Of a stretch of DNA of 64,000 nucleotides, positions 30,910 through 40,864 are shown piece after piece. Position 1 is the stretch's first letter, and every line of letters begins with the position of its first letter. The notes under the pieces were generated by a model. That model was given only the letters and a program-made list of their open reading frames with translations, was not told where the DNA came from and did no database searches. Source of the DNA: Anaerolineales bacterium (lineage in GTDB: Bacteria; Chloroflexota; Anaerolineae; Anaerolineales; Villigracilaceae); the NCBI GenBank assembly GCA_014379595.1, contig JACMLM010000007.1:20304-84303 (forward strand), read 5' to 3'. The translations under genes and the position numbers were made by a program.

Positions 30910-32961
30910 ATGCGGTATTACATATCATTTAGAGGCCTGATGCAAAATACTCTGGTACCGAAACAAGAAAAACGGGATATCAAACGTTTTCTTGGTAAAC
31001 TGGCAATCATCATTCTGCTGACCATTTTTTATTTTTTTGCCGGCAAACTGGGGCTGAGCTTTGCATCCGTTAATCCTAATACAACAGCTATATGGGCGCC
31101 TACTGGAATCGCTCTAGCTGCCTTCTTGATATTCGGGGAATATATTTGGCCTGCCATCTTGGTGGGTGCGTTTCTGGTGAACTACACGACTTCAGGTTTG
31201 ATACAGCCCTCTATTCTCATTGCAATAGGCAATACTCTCGAAGGCTTGGTTGGGGCTTATCTTATCAACCAATTTGCCGGCGGGATACATGCATTTGAGC
31301 GAACACAGAACGTACTCAAATTCGCAATTCTGGCAGCTATCTTTGGCCCGGCACTCAGCGCAACGATAGGAGTGACAAGCCTGATCTGGAGCGGACTGGC
31401 CGCACAATCAGATTATCTTTCCATCTGGCTGACCTGGTGGCTGGGCGATGCAGCCGGAGCATTAATTGTAGCTCCACTGCTTATCGTATGGGCTGCCGGC
31501 CCAAAAACCTCGTGGACTTCTGCCCGGGCACTAGAGGCGATTTTTCTATTTTTATCTTTAATTCTGCTTTGCCTGGCGGTATTCAGCGACCTATCCCCCT
31601 TTGGAGCGAATAATCTGCCATTAGGTTTTACCATTGTCCCATGGATCATCTGGGCAGCATTCCGCTTTGGCCAACGCGGGGCTGCAACCACAACTATAAT
31701 CATCACTGTGATCGCAATTATGGGAACTCTTCAAGGTTTTGGCCCGTTTGTGCGTACCTTGCCCAACGAGTCGCTTTTGCTTTTACAAAGTTTCATAGCA
31801 ACGATAACAATTACGGCTTTGGTAATAGCAGCCCTGGTTTCGGAACGACAAGAAATCGAAAATGAGCTGCGCGGGAGCAACAACAGCTTAATGCTCAGTG
31901 TTGAAGAATTAGCGCATCATAACGAAAAAATGATAAAGCTCAATGAAATGGGAGACCTGCTCCAAAGTTGTTCTAGAATTGAGGAAGCCTACGCGATCAT
32001 TGGTCAGATGGGTCAGCAACTCTTTAAGGAAGAGTCGGGCGCATTGTATATGATCAATAACTCCAAAAATGTAGTGGAGACAACTGTCGTATGGGGTGCG
32101 CATCCGCCTGAACAGGATCTTTTCACATTGGATGAATGTTGGGCGCTGCGGCGAGGGCGCGTACACGTAATGAATGAAGGTGGTCTTGAGCTTCCCTGCC
32201 CTCACCTCAAAGGGCATTCTCCTCTTGCCGCCTTATGCATTCCAATGACAGCGCAAGGCGAGACGATAGGAATATTACATTTACAAAGCACTTCACCCGT
32301 AGCGAATCAAACGGATCAGAAAAAGCCTGTTCTTTCTGACATCCAACGCCAGCTTGCAGAAGCCATGGCTGATACAGTGGCTCTTTCTCTGGCAAATTTG
32401 AAACTGCGGACTTCACTGTTTCATCAATCCATTCGCGATCCGCTGACCAACTTATTTAATCGGCGTTATCTGGAAGAAACTCTCGAAAGAGAGATACACC
32501 GTGCTGCACGCCTCCAACGCTCGGTGGCTGTTATTATGCTGGATATTGATCACTTCAAACGATTCAATGACATGTTCGGGCATGAAGCAGGAGATGCACT
32601 GCTAAGAGAATTAGGCCTCTTTTTAAAGAAACAGATCCGTGGCGGAGATTTTGCCTGTCGTTATGGAGGCGAAGAGTTTACGTTGATCTTCCCGGAAGTA
32701 TCATTGAAGGACATCCGTCAACGTACTGAAAAACTGCGAGAAGAAATTAAGAGTCTTAGCGTCCAGCACAATGGCCAGACATTGGAATCCATTACTCTTT
32801 CACTGGGTGTGGCCATGTTTCCAGATCACGGCACGCTAGGCAAAGAGCTTTTGCAAGCCGCTGATACTGCCCTTTATGAAGCCAAGCATAATGGCAGAGA
32901 CCGGGTTGTTATTGCAGTCGGCACAACAGAAACAGAAGATGTATCGGAGCAATCTGTATAG
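30910..32961 (+). CDS. MASE1-GAF-GGDEF diguanylate cyclase
   Basis: MASE1-like TM N-terminus (FAGKLGLSFASVNPNTTAIWAPTGIALAA), GAF region, DPLTNLFNRRYLEETLERE..CRYGGEEF. Confidence 0.9.
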   Translation: MRYYISFRGLMQNTLVPKQEKRDIKRFLGKLAIIILLTIFYFFAGKLGLSFASVNPNTTAIWAPTGIALAAFLIFGEYIWPAILVGAFLVNYTTSGLIQPSILIAIGNTLEGLVGAYLINQFAGGIHAFERTQNVLKFAILAAIFGPALSATIGVTSLIWSGLAAQSDYLSIWLTWWLGDAAGALIVAPLLIVWAAGPKTSWTSARALEAIFLFLSLILLCLAVFSDLSPFGANNLPLGFTIVPWIIWAAFRFGQRGAATTTIIITVIAIMGTLQGFGPFVRTLPNESLLLLQSFIATITITALVIAALVSERQEIENELRGSNNSLMLSVEELAHHNEKMIKLNEMGDLLQSCSRIEEAYAIIGQMGQQLFKEESGALYMINNSKNVVETTVVWGAHPPEQDLFTLDECWALRRGRVHVMNEGGLELPCPHLKGHSPLAALCIPMTAQGETIGILHLQSTSPVANQTDQKKPVLSDIQRQLAEAMADTVALSLANLKLRTSLFHQSIRDPLTNLFNRRYLEETLEREIHRAARLQRSVAVIMLDIDHFKRFNDMFGHEAGDALLRELGLFLKKQIRGGDFACRYGGEEFTLIFPEVSLKDIRQRTEKLREEIKSLSVQHNGQTLESITLSLGVAMFPDHGTLGKELLQAADTALYEAKHNGRDRVVIAVGTTETEDVSEQSV

Positions 32962-32970
32962 GAGTCTATT

Positions 32971-33417
32971 ATGAATACATTCAAGAAACCGTCAGACGAT
33001 GAGCTGCGCAAAAATTTATCTTCCATGCAATATAAAGTCACACAACATGAAGGGACTGAACCCCCTTTTCAAAATGAGTATTGGGACAACAAACAGCCTG
33101 GAATTTATGTAGACATTGTTTCAGGGGAAGTGTTATTCAGTTCACTTGACAAGTACGAAACAGGCACGGGTTGGCCCAGCTTCACACAACCATTAGCGCC
33201 AGAAAATATTGTCACGCATACTGATAACAAATTCTTTATGGCCCGCACCGAAGTCCGTTCCAAAAATGCGGATTCGCATTTGGGGCATGTCTTCAACGAT
33301 GGTCCACGCCCAACAGGTTTACGGTATTGTATGAATTCAGCCTCAATGCGCTTTATCCCTTTAGAGGATTTGGAAAAAGAAGGATATGGTCAATATCTGA
33401 GCCTCTTTGGTAAATAA
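32971..33417 (+). CDS. msrB: Peptide-methionine (R)-S-oxide reductase
   Basis: [36 protein letters not shown]. Confidence 0.93.
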   Translation: MNTFKKPSDDELRKNLSSMQYKVTQHEGTEPPFQNEYWDNKQPGIYVDIVSGEVLFSSLDKYETGTGWPSFTQPLAPENIVTHTDNKFFMARTEVRSKNADSHLGHVFNDGPRPTGLRYCMNSASMRFIPLEDLEKEGYGQYLSLFGK

Positions 33418-33480
33418 AGGTGACAGTCACTTTTTCGGCCAGTTTCTTTAGATAAAAGACGCGCAAAGTGACTGTCACCT
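33418..33480. repeat. Long inverted repeat, REP/MITE-like element
   Basis: AGGTGACAGTCACTTT (33418-33433) and AAAGTGACTGTCACCT (33465-33480), perfect 16-bp inverted arms, 31-nt loop. Confidence 0.7.
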
Positions 33481-33490
33481 ATGACCGCCA

Positions 33491-34009
33491 ATGAATAATC
33501 CGCGCATACAATTAGAAACTGAATTAGGAAAAATTGTTATTGAGCTTTATCCTCACCAGGCACCTGTGACCGTTGCAAACTTTCTACGATATATAGACGA
33601 AAATAGATTCACGGATGCTTGCTTTTATCGCGTAGTACGCATGGATAACCAGCCCAATAATGAAACAAAGATCGAAGTTATTCAGGGTGGACTAAAAGAT
33701 GACGAACATCCCCAAAGTCTGCCAGTTATTCCACACGAAACAACAGCACAGACTGGCATTCGGCACAAAGACGGAACCATCTCCATGGCACGAGATGAAC
33801 CGGGGACTGCATCTTCTGAGTTTTTTATCTGCATCAACGATCAACCTGACTTGGATTTCGGCGGCAAGCGTAACCCTGACGGTCAGGGATTTGCTGCATT
33901 TGGAAAGGTTATTGAGGGAATGGAGATAGTAAAAAAGATACAATCACAGCCAGCGAACGATCAATATCTTGTAAACGACATCAAGATAACCAACATAAAA
34001 AAATTGTGA
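33491..34009 (+). CDS. Cyclophilin-type peptidylprolyl isomerase
   Basis: VANFLRYIDENRFTDACFYRVVR, DEPGTASSEFFICI. Confidence 0.9.
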   Translation: MNNPRIQLETELGKIVIELYPHQAPVTVANFLRYIDENRFTDACFYRVVRMDNQPNNETKIEVIQGGLKDDEHPQSLPVIPHETTAQTGIRHKDGTISMARDEPGTASSEFFICINDQPDLDFGGKRNPDGQGFAAFGKVIEGMEIVKKIQSQPANDQYLVNDIKITNIKKL

Positions 34010-34021
34010 CAGGAGCAATAC

Positions 34022-34309
34022 ATGAGCGTTTCACGAATTGGAGAATTTAAAGCAACTGAAGGAAAGACTGATGAACTTCGAGATTTTATGCTCTCGATCA
34101 TTCCGATGATCCTAGCTTCAGAAGGCTGTGAGGCCTGTCAGTTATTTCAAAATCAGGATGATCCGTCAAAATTTTTCATGATCGAAACATGGGACAGTAT
34201 TGAATCGCATCAGGCTTCGGTAAAAAATATCCCGCCAGAAATGCTGAGTCAGATCAGGCCATTATTGGCAGACTCCCCTGCTGGTAGTTATTACAATCCG
34301 ATTAGTTGA
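34022..34309 (+). CDS. Antibiotic biosynthesis monooxygenase-like (ABM) protein
   Basis: ASEGCEACQLFQNQDDPSKFFMIETWDSIESHQAS. Confidence 0.78.
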   Translation: MSVSRIGEFKATEGKTDELRDFMLSIIPMILASEGCEACQLFQNQDDPSKFFMIETWDSIESHQASVKNIPPEMLSQIRPLLADSPAGSYYNPIS

Positions 34310-34322
34310 TAATTACTAATCT

Positions 34323-34841
34323 ATGTACACATTTTCTGCTGTTGTGGATAAAGTAGATATCAATCCCTATGTGAAAGTGCCTGATACTATTATTCAGAAA
34401 ATGCATAAGGAGATGAACAAAGAGGCTGGACCTATTCCTGTGACAGGAAAACTACAAAGCAAAGCATTTGCGACAACAGTAGTCAAATTTAGAGGGATGT
34501 GGAGACTATATCTCAATACGCCCATGCGACAGAGTGCGAATGTAGACGTAGGCGATAAAGTAAATGTTGAGGTAAAACTTGATAAAAAGATAAGAGAAGT
34601 TCCTTCGCCAAAAAAATTCACCTGGGCGCTGGCAAAAAATAAAAAGGCAAAAGACGCCTTTGAGAAACTGATTCCATCCCGCCAAAAAGAAATACTTCGA
34701 TATTTGGGTAACTTAAAACAAGAAGAAACTCTTGAAAGAAATATTTATAAAGTGATTCAATTCTTGCTAGGAAAAAAGGTGGATGGGCTTATCGTAGCGA
34801 CATATTCAAGTGGGCGAAGGGTAAAATCTCGTAAAAAATAG
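34323..34841 (+). CDS. DUF1905 / YdeI-OmdA-like protein
   Basis: GKLQSKAFATTVVKFRGMWRLYLNTPMRQSANVDVGDKVNVEV. Confidence 0.7.
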   Translation: MYTFSAVVDKVDINPYVKVPDTIIQKMHKEMNKEAGPIPVTGKLQSKAFATTVVKFRGMWRLYLNTPMRQSANVDVGDKVNVEVKLDKKIREVPSPKKFTWALAKNKKAKDAFEKLIPSRQKEILRYLGNLKQEETLERNIYKVIQFLLGKKVDGLIVATYSSGRRVKSRKK

Positions 34842-34940
34842 AGCTGCAAGATGTCATCTCAATTGACATATAATTTATATAAAGTGTTATGCGGCAAAAT
34901 TGTGTATAAACTATAGTTGGCCAGCCCTTTTAGGTAAATC

Positions 34941-36098
34941 ATGAGAGTTAAAACATTGTGCAAATTCCTTCTGTTGCTCTCCTTGGTGTCGTGTACGCCG
35001 ATGAGTTTCGATTCCTCCACAGAGGTGACTACAAAGACAGCAGTTTCATCTCTAACAGTTTCTCCATTTGGTGTTATTTCAACTAATACGCTCACGAGTA
35101 CTCCTCAAAATGCCAGCACTGCCACGCCCAATTTAAGGGATATCACTAGCTACTATGGCGTTTGGACTATAACGCGATACGAGCATCCTAGGATGTCCGT
35201 CTTTCTCACAGACAAATATGCAGAATCACAAATCGGCAAGACAATGGAATTAGCCAAAACCGAAATGCGCTTTGATAATGATTTTCTTTGGGTGGAAAAT
35301 AAATACTGCACCAATGCAGCTTATGATTGGGCAACAATAGACGATTTCACCGGAAATGCGTGGCAGGCTCTTCTTCCGAGTGACAATCCAGATAAACGAG
35401 ATGACCTCTTGTTTTTAGATGTGAATTGTGATGGAAACAATGTTACTGGTTTTGAAGTATCCAAAATAGGAAGACTGGTCATTTATTTTGATGGCTATTG
35501 GTTCTTTTTAGACCCAGAAACAAGTGCTGCATCTGTTTTAGCCACAAGATTTGCAACAACTTATACTCCCACTTCCACGCCTAGCCTTTTACCCAAATTT
35601 ACGGCTACTTATACACCTTCTCTTGCTCCAACACAGTTTTACGAAGAATACCTCTTCGATTGGCTGATCGACCAGCAAGCGGAGACGCATCGAGGTCATG
35701 TTATTCAGGCAGGTAGCAACCTTCTTTTTACAAGCGAAGAGCATCCTGATACGCCCGACTCTTACACAGACTTGGACCTCAGTCTCTACACCGAAGGAAA
35801 AGACGATTTGAAGCTTAACTTTGTAAAAAGTGATCCACCTGCTTATCAGCTTCATACCGTAAATGGAACAAAACTGATACGGGTCGATCTTTCGCATATA
35901 ACCCTCGAGACGTGCATGAATGCAGATTATTCCTCTGCACTAGACTTCATTTCAATAGAGACCGAAAAAGGAAGTTATTTCTGTGCAATCACCTCCGATA
36001 AGCGGTTTTCACTTTTCCATATTGATGAAGTCAATCATTTGGGTGATGGCAGTCTTCGCCTAAGTTTTGTAACCTATGAAAAAGATACTGATAAGTAG
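34941..36098 (+). CDS. Putative lipoprotein
   Basis: Signal peptide with lipobox LVSC, Thr/Ser/Pro-rich linkers. Confidence 0.6.
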   Translation: MRVKTLCKFLLLLSLVSCTPMSFDSSTEVTTKTAVSSLTVSPFGVISTNTLTSTPQNASTATPNLRDITSYYGVWTITRYEHPRMSVFLTDKYAESQIGKTMELAKTEMRFDNDFLWVENKYCTNAAYDWATIDDFTGNAWQALLPSDNPDKRDDLLFLDVNCDGNNVTGFEVSKIGRLVIYFDGYWFFLDPETSAASVLATRFATTYTPTSTPSLLPKFTATYTPSLAPTQFYEEYLFDWLIDQQAETHRGHVIQAGSNLLFTSEEHPDTPDSYTDLDLSLYTEGKDDLKLNFVKSDPPAYQLHTVNGTKLIRVDLSHITLETCMNADYSSALDFISIETEKGSYFCAITSDKRFSLFHIDEVNHLGDGSLRLSFVTYEKDTDK

Positions 36099-36190
36099 GC
36101 TCTTAGGCAAAAATGCAGCCTAACAAAGCGCGCAGCAACTGTGTTACTCGATAACAAGCCAACACTTCGTTCTGTTGGAAATTATTAAAC

Positions 36191-36214
36191 AAAAATGCCT
36201 CTTGCGAGGCTTTT
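36191..36214. terminator. Intrinsic terminator
   Basis: AAAAATGCCTCTTGCGAGGCTTTTATTT. Confidence 0.7.
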
Positions 36215-36216
36215 AT

Positions 36217-37722
36217 TTATCTATTCGTCAACCAATTCAAATCTCTCAATCCCGCCGCGAGGTCTTCGCGTAAGTCACTTTCGTTCATGCGCCATTCCCA
36301 ATTGCCGCCCAATTTACTGGGGAAGTTCATACGTGCTTCACCGCCAAGTGCAAGGACATCCTGCATTGGCGTGATCGCAAAGACTGCAACGGATTTCCAT
36401 ACCGCGCGAATCAAGTCCCAGGCAAAGTCCGTACCCGAAATACTGAGATACCGCATGGCAAATTCGCGTTCATGCTGCTCCGCAGATTTGAACCAGCCGT
36501 GTGCAGTGTCATTGTCATGTGTGCCTGTATAAGCCACGCAATTAGGAACATAGTTATGTGGCAGGAACGGATTGTCAGGCCCCGAAAAACCAAATTGTAA
36601 AACTTTCATGCCGGGCAGGTCAAAGGCCGCGAGTAATTCGATCACATCAGGTGTGACCAAACCCAGATCCTCTGCAATGATGGGCAAGCCTGTCCCATGT
36701 ATGTTCAAGCCATCGCCAAGAAATTTATCCACCGCACGAAATAAATCCTTGCCAGGGCCAGTCACCCAATGACCGAACTCAGCAGTTTTATGATCCGCAG
36801 GGATTTCATAATACCCTGCGAAGCCGCGAAAGTGGTCAAAGCGGATGATGTCAACAGTTTGCAGAGACGCATGCACACGGGAAAGCCACCAGGCATAGCC
36901 ATCTTTTTTATGTACTTCCCAGTTATAAAGCGGATTGCCCCATAACTGCCCCGTTGTAGAAAAAGCATCCGGTGGGACGCCAGCAACAACGGTTGGATTG
37001 CCCTCTTTATCTAAAAAGAATAATTCAGGATGTGACCACACATCAGACGAATCATACGCAACGAAAATTGGGATGTCACCTATGATCTGAATCCCACGCT
37101 CATTGGCATAAGCACGAAGTTTATTCCATTGGCGAAAGAAAATGAATTGATAAAAAGCATAGCGCATGATCGTTTCAGCCAATTCATTATGCGCTTTCTT
37201 CAGAGCAGATTTCCGTCGCTTTCGCAGCGCTTCAGGCCAACCGTTCCACGCACCGCCGCCATTTGATTCTTTCAAGGCCATGAACAAAGTGTAATCATCC
37301 AGCCAGGATGCATTGTCAGCGCGGAAATAATCGAAAGACTCGCGCAAATGCTCGGGCGCAGATTGGAAGCGGGAAAATGCCTTTTGTAAAAGATCAAGCT
37401 TCCATGGGATGAGCAGGCCGAAGTCTACATGAGAAGCGTGAAAATCAGGTTTATCGAGCAAGTCATCCTGAGTTAATAATTCTTCTGCGATCAAGTCATC
37501 TGGGCTGATCAAATATGGATTCCCAGCGAATGCAGAAAAACATTGATACGGTGAATCACCATATCCAGTGGGGCCAAGCGGAAGTACTTGCCAGAGCTTT
37601 GAACCTGTTGAAGAAAGCCAATCGATAAATCGATAGGCTTGAGGACCAATATCGCCGATGCCATATGGGCTGGGCAAACTGGTGGGATGCAGGAGAATGC
37701 CAGATGAGCGTTTGAAGGTCAT
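36217..37722 (-). CDS. malQ: 4-alpha-glucanotransferase
   Basis: RSSGILLHPTSLPSPYGIGDIG, IGDIPIFVAYDSSDVW, VAYTGTHDNDT. Confidence 0.95.
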   Translation of the reverse strand: MTFKRSSGILLHPTSLPSPYGIGDIGPQAYRFIDWLSSTGSKLWQVLPLGPTGYGDSPYQCFSAFAGNPYLISPDDLIAEELLTQDDLLDKPDFHASHVDFGLLIPWKLDLLQKAFSRFQSAPEHLRESFDYFRADNASWLDDYTLFMALKESNGGGAWNGWPEALRKRRKSALKKAHNELAETIMRYAFYQFIFFRQWNKLRAYANERGIQIIGDIPIFVAYDSSDVWSHPELFFLDKEGNPTVVAGVPPDAFSTTGQLWGNPLYNWEVHKKDGYAWWLSRVHASLQTVDIIRFDHFRGFAGYYEIPADHKTAEFGHWVTGPGKDLFRAVDKFLGDGLNIHGTGLPIIAEDLGLVTPDVIELLAAFDLPGMKVLQFGFSGPDNPFLPHNYVPNCVAYTGTHDNDTAHGWFKSAEQHEREFAMRYLSISGTDFAWDLIRAVWKSVAVFAITPMQDVLALGGEARMNFPSKLGGNWEWRMNESDLREDLAAGLRDLNWLTNR

Positions 37723-39143
37723 GTTTTAATTATGGATTGATACAACTCAAGATATTGTTTCGCAGAATTTTCCCAGGAAAAATCCTGAGCCATTCCTGCA
37801 CGTTGAATGGATTGCCATTTATCGCGATCTGCATATATTTTCATTGCCGAGTTTATTGCAGCCACCAAGGACATATGATGAATTTTTTCAAAAACAAATC
37901 CTGTGATACCCTGGCGGACCGTATCATTCAAACCGCCTGCGGCACGTACAACAGGCACACATCCATATCGCATTGCGATCATTTGTGAAAGCCCGCATGG
38001 TTCATAACGTGAGGGCATTAGCAGCATATCTGAGCCAGCATAAATTTGACGTGCCAGACCTGCATCATAACGTGTTTCAACTTTAACACGTTCAGGAAAT
38101 AATGTTTGTAATTTTTTTGCGGCTGCTTCAAGCTTAGGGTCGCCTGTTCCTAAAATTACGGCCTGCCAATTTGAGCGCTTCATGTTTTTGAGCGCTGCAA
38201 ATACGAGGTCAACGCCCTTCTGAACATCCATGCGTGAGACCATAGCCAGTAACGGTGTTTTAGGTTCGCGTGCCAAACCAAGCCTTTCCTGCAACAAGGC
38301 TTTATTCGCATCTCGTTTTTCAAGTGATTCAATATCGAAATTAACACCCAAAGCAGAATCATCAGCCGGGTTGAATGAGTCCGTATCTAATCCATTGATA
38401 ATGCCATGCACAGTCTCACGGCGAATCTGCAAAAAGTCATCCAATCCGCAGCCATATTGTGGCGTGAGTATTTCTTTTCCGTAAGTTGGGGAAACAGCCA
38501 CAATTGCATCTGAAGCCCATAACCCTAACGGCAAAGGCATCACACGCGCCCAATCGGGCAGATCGGTCTGCGCGAGTTTCACATCATAGCTTTCTAAAAT
38601 CGTGCTTACGTTTGGCCCCATAAATGGAAGGTTATGCAATGTGATCACAGATGCAGCCTGACGCGCACCATCCTCCCAGCGCTTCGTGAGTGAACCATAT
38701 AAACTCAACGCGGTGTGCCAGTCATTTCCATGAATAATATCGGGCAGCCAGTTTATATGCCGAGGTAATTCCAACGCGGCAAGTGAAAAGAAGGAATATT
38801 TTTCAGCGTCTAATTTTGAATCCAAAGAATAGACTGAACCATTCGCACGAATCGGATCGCCGCCAATGAAATAAACAGGCATGCCATTGTGTGACGTTTC
38901 AAACGCCTCCACCTGGACATCAGACTCGCCGCGCGGAATCGAGAACATTCCCAACGGCCTGACATTATCCGCTTTTACAGCAGGGTGATAGGGCAAAACA
39001 AGGCGTACATCTAAATTGATATCGTCATTGGAAAGAGCACGCAAAGCTCGAGGCAAAGAACCAGCCACATCACCAAGACCACCCACTTTTATAAAAGGGT
39101 CTGCTTCTGCGGCAAGAAAAAGGACGTTAATTGTTTTGGGCAT
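37719..39143 (-). CDS. glgA: Glycogen synthase (GT5)
   Basis: VLFLAAEADPFIKVGGLGDVAGSLPRAL, SRYEPCGLSQMIAMRYGCVPVVRAAGGLNDTV. Confidence 0.95.
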   Translation of the reverse strand: MPKTINVLFLAAEADPFIKVGGLGDVAGSLPRALRALSNDDINLDVRLVLPYHPAVKADNVRPLGMFSIPRGESDVQVEAFETSHNGMPVYFIGGDPIRANGSVYSLDSKLDAEKYSFFSLAALELPRHINWLPDIIHGNDWHTALSLYGSLTKRWEDGARQAASVITLHNLPFMGPNVSTILESYDVKLAQTDLPDWARVMPLPLGLWASDAIVAVSPTYGKEILTPQYGCGLDDFLQIRRETVHGIINGLDTDSFNPADDSALGVNFDIESLEKRDANKALLQERLGLAREPKTPLLAMVSRMDVQKGVDLVFAALKNMKRSNWQAVILGTGDPKLEAAAKKLQTLFPERVKVETRYDAGLARQIYAGSDMLLMPSRYEPCGLSQMIAMRYGCVPVVRAAGGLNDTVRQGITGFVFEKIHHMSLVAAINSAMKIYADRDKWQSIQRAGMAQDFSWENSAKQYLELYQSIIKT

Positions 39144-39168
39144 GGAATTATTTTACAACTGATCGAAG

Positions 39169-39972
39169 TTATTCGATCACCACTCCGTCCAGGCTTTCCT
39201 CTGACTCGGGGTATTTCATATTTAATCCTTTAAGCGTTTCCACCAAAATCGTTGAGATCACCAGGTCACGATACCATTTGCGGTTGGCAGGGACAATGAT
39301 CCACGGCGCAGATTTTGTACTTGTCTTATTCAATACATCTTCAAAAGCTTCCTGATATTGGTCCCACAATTTTCGTTCTTCCAGATCGCCGAGCCTGAAT
39401 TTCCAATGCTTGGATGGGTCATCGAGGCGGGCTTGCAGGCGTTTCTTCTGTTCATCTTTATCAATATGCAGAAAAAATTTTAAAATAGTTGTGCCATTTT
39501 CAGCCAATAGCTGTTCGAATTCATTGATCCTGTCATAACGTTTCTTCCAAATCGGCTTGGGCACGTACTCATGCACCCGTACAACCAGTACATCTTCATA
39601 ATGACTGCGATTGAAAATAACCAGCTCACCTTTCGCTGGGGTTACTTTATGCACCCGCCATAAAAAATCATGGGAGAGTTCTTCATCCGTTGGAACTTTG
39701 AAGCTTGCTACTTTGACTCCCTGCGGATTGACTCCCTCAAAGACACGCCGAATCGCTCCATCTTTACCGCCCGTGTCCATTGCTTGTAATACAACCAGCA
39801 CTTTATGTTTTTGTTCTGCGTACAAAACTTCTTGTAATTCCTGCAATTCCCCATTTAATTTTTGCAGAGCCTTTAATCCCATTTCCTTATCGCCACCAAA
39901 TGCCTTGATATCATTTGGGTCGCATTTTGCAAGCTTAATTTTCTCCCCAGGTTCAACCAAATACCGTTTCAT
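39169..39972 (-). CDS. Polyphosphate kinase 2 family / PPK2-type nucleotide phosphotransferase
   Basis: VVLQAMDTGGKDGAIRRVFEGVNPQGVKVASF, FNRSHYEDVLVVRVH. Confidence 0.93.
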   Translation of the reverse strand: MKRYLVEPGEKIKLAKCDPNDIKAFGGDKEMGLKALQKLNGELQELQEVLYAEQKHKVLVVLQAMDTGGKDGAIRRVFEGVNPQGVKVASFKVPTDEELSHDFLWRVHKVTPAKGELVIFNRSHYEDVLVVRVHEYVPKPIWKKRYDRINEFEQLLAENGTTILKFFLHIDKDEQKKRLQARLDDPSKHWKFRLGDLEERKLWDQYQEAFEDVLNKTSTKSAPWIIVPANRKWYRDLVISTILVETLKGLNMKYPESEESLDGVVIE

Positions 39973-40234
39973 AAAGCCTCCAAAATCTTGAAGAAAACCT
40001 CCGAGTTTGTAAAGACTCGGAGGTTTGTGCTGGGAGCCCTCAACATCTACAACTCTGTTCCAGGCGCCAGCAATCTCCAGGTGTTAAGCAATAGCGGGCT
40101 GTATTTTACTTGGTAAGGTTCGCCATTGGAAGGTGTGGACGGATGGCTTCGAGCTGTAAATTTCCTGTGTAATGCTTGACCAGTTCCGTACTTATTCCGT
40201 ACTCTTCCAATCCATAATTAAGATTTTAAAATCA

Positions 40235-40265
40235 AAACCACCTTCGTCTTTTTTGAAGGTGGTTT
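40235..40265. terminator. Intrinsic terminator-like hairpin downstream of tRNA-His
   Basis: AAACCACCTTC..GAAGGTGGTTT. Confidence 0.65.
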
Positions 40266-40292
40266 GACTGTGGAAAAACACTTACTTTTAGG

Positions 40293-40366
40293 GGAGGATG
40301 ACGGGGAACGATCCCGCAACATTCGCCTCCACAGGGCGACGCTCTGCCAATTGAGCTACATCCTCC
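40293..40366 (-). tRNA. tRNA-His(GTG)
   Basis: Reverse complement GGAGGATG-TA-GCTCAATTGGCAGAGC-G-TCGCC-CTGTGGA-GGCGA-ATGTT-GCGGG-ATCGTTC-CCCGT-CATCCTCC: cloverleaf with 8-bp acceptor (G-1:C73), anticodon GTG, no encoded CCA. Confidence 0.9.
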
Positions 40367-40402
40367 ATATTTCAATTCAAGCGGACAAAATTTTACCATA
40401 AA

Positions 40403-40864
40403 TCAACGGATTTTCAGCATTGCCTCCGTTTCGCCATCCACAATTTTACCTGTCTCTTCAAAGCCTAAACCAGCATATAACTTTCGGGCAACTTCATTGT
40501 CTGGCTCATAACTAATACCAACCACTTTAATACGTTCATCCTCACGAAACAAATCCAACATCCAATTCATTCCAAAACGTCCATAGCCTTTGCCCTGAAA
40601 GTTTTCATCCACCATTAAACGTTGAATATATGCCTGATGTGTTGGATGCTGAAAATTAAGTGCATACATCAAAAAGCCAACAGGGGTATCTTCCTCATAA
40701 ATTCCAAAGGGAAACAAATCCCAAAGACCTTCATACTCATCACCAAATTTTGATTGAGCGATGGAATATAAATTAGATGCAACAAAATTTTTTTGGTCAT
40801 CCCGCACTTTCAAATTAATTAACGTCTGCCAATTCTCAATCGTAACAGGGCGGACTTCAGCCAT
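40403..40864 (-). CDS. GNAT-family N-acetyltransferase
   Basis: RLMVDENFQGKGYGRFGMNWML, YEPDNEVARKLYAGLGFEETG. Confidence 0.88.
   Translation of the reverse strand: MAEVRPVTIENWQTLINLKVRDDQKNFVASNLYSIAQSKFGDEYEGLWDLFPFGIYEEDTPVGFLMYALNFQHPTHQAYIQRLMVDENFQGKGYGRFGMNWMLDLFREDERIKVVGISYEPDNEVARKLYAGLGFEETGKIVDGETEAMLKIR

Noticed and set aside
36110-36180. GCCTAACAAAGCGCGCAGC... resembling an integron attC right arm after the lipoprotein gene
   Set aside because: No matching GCGTTRGGC-type left arm; only a short CCAACA..TGTTGG hairpin and an ordinary terminator follow.
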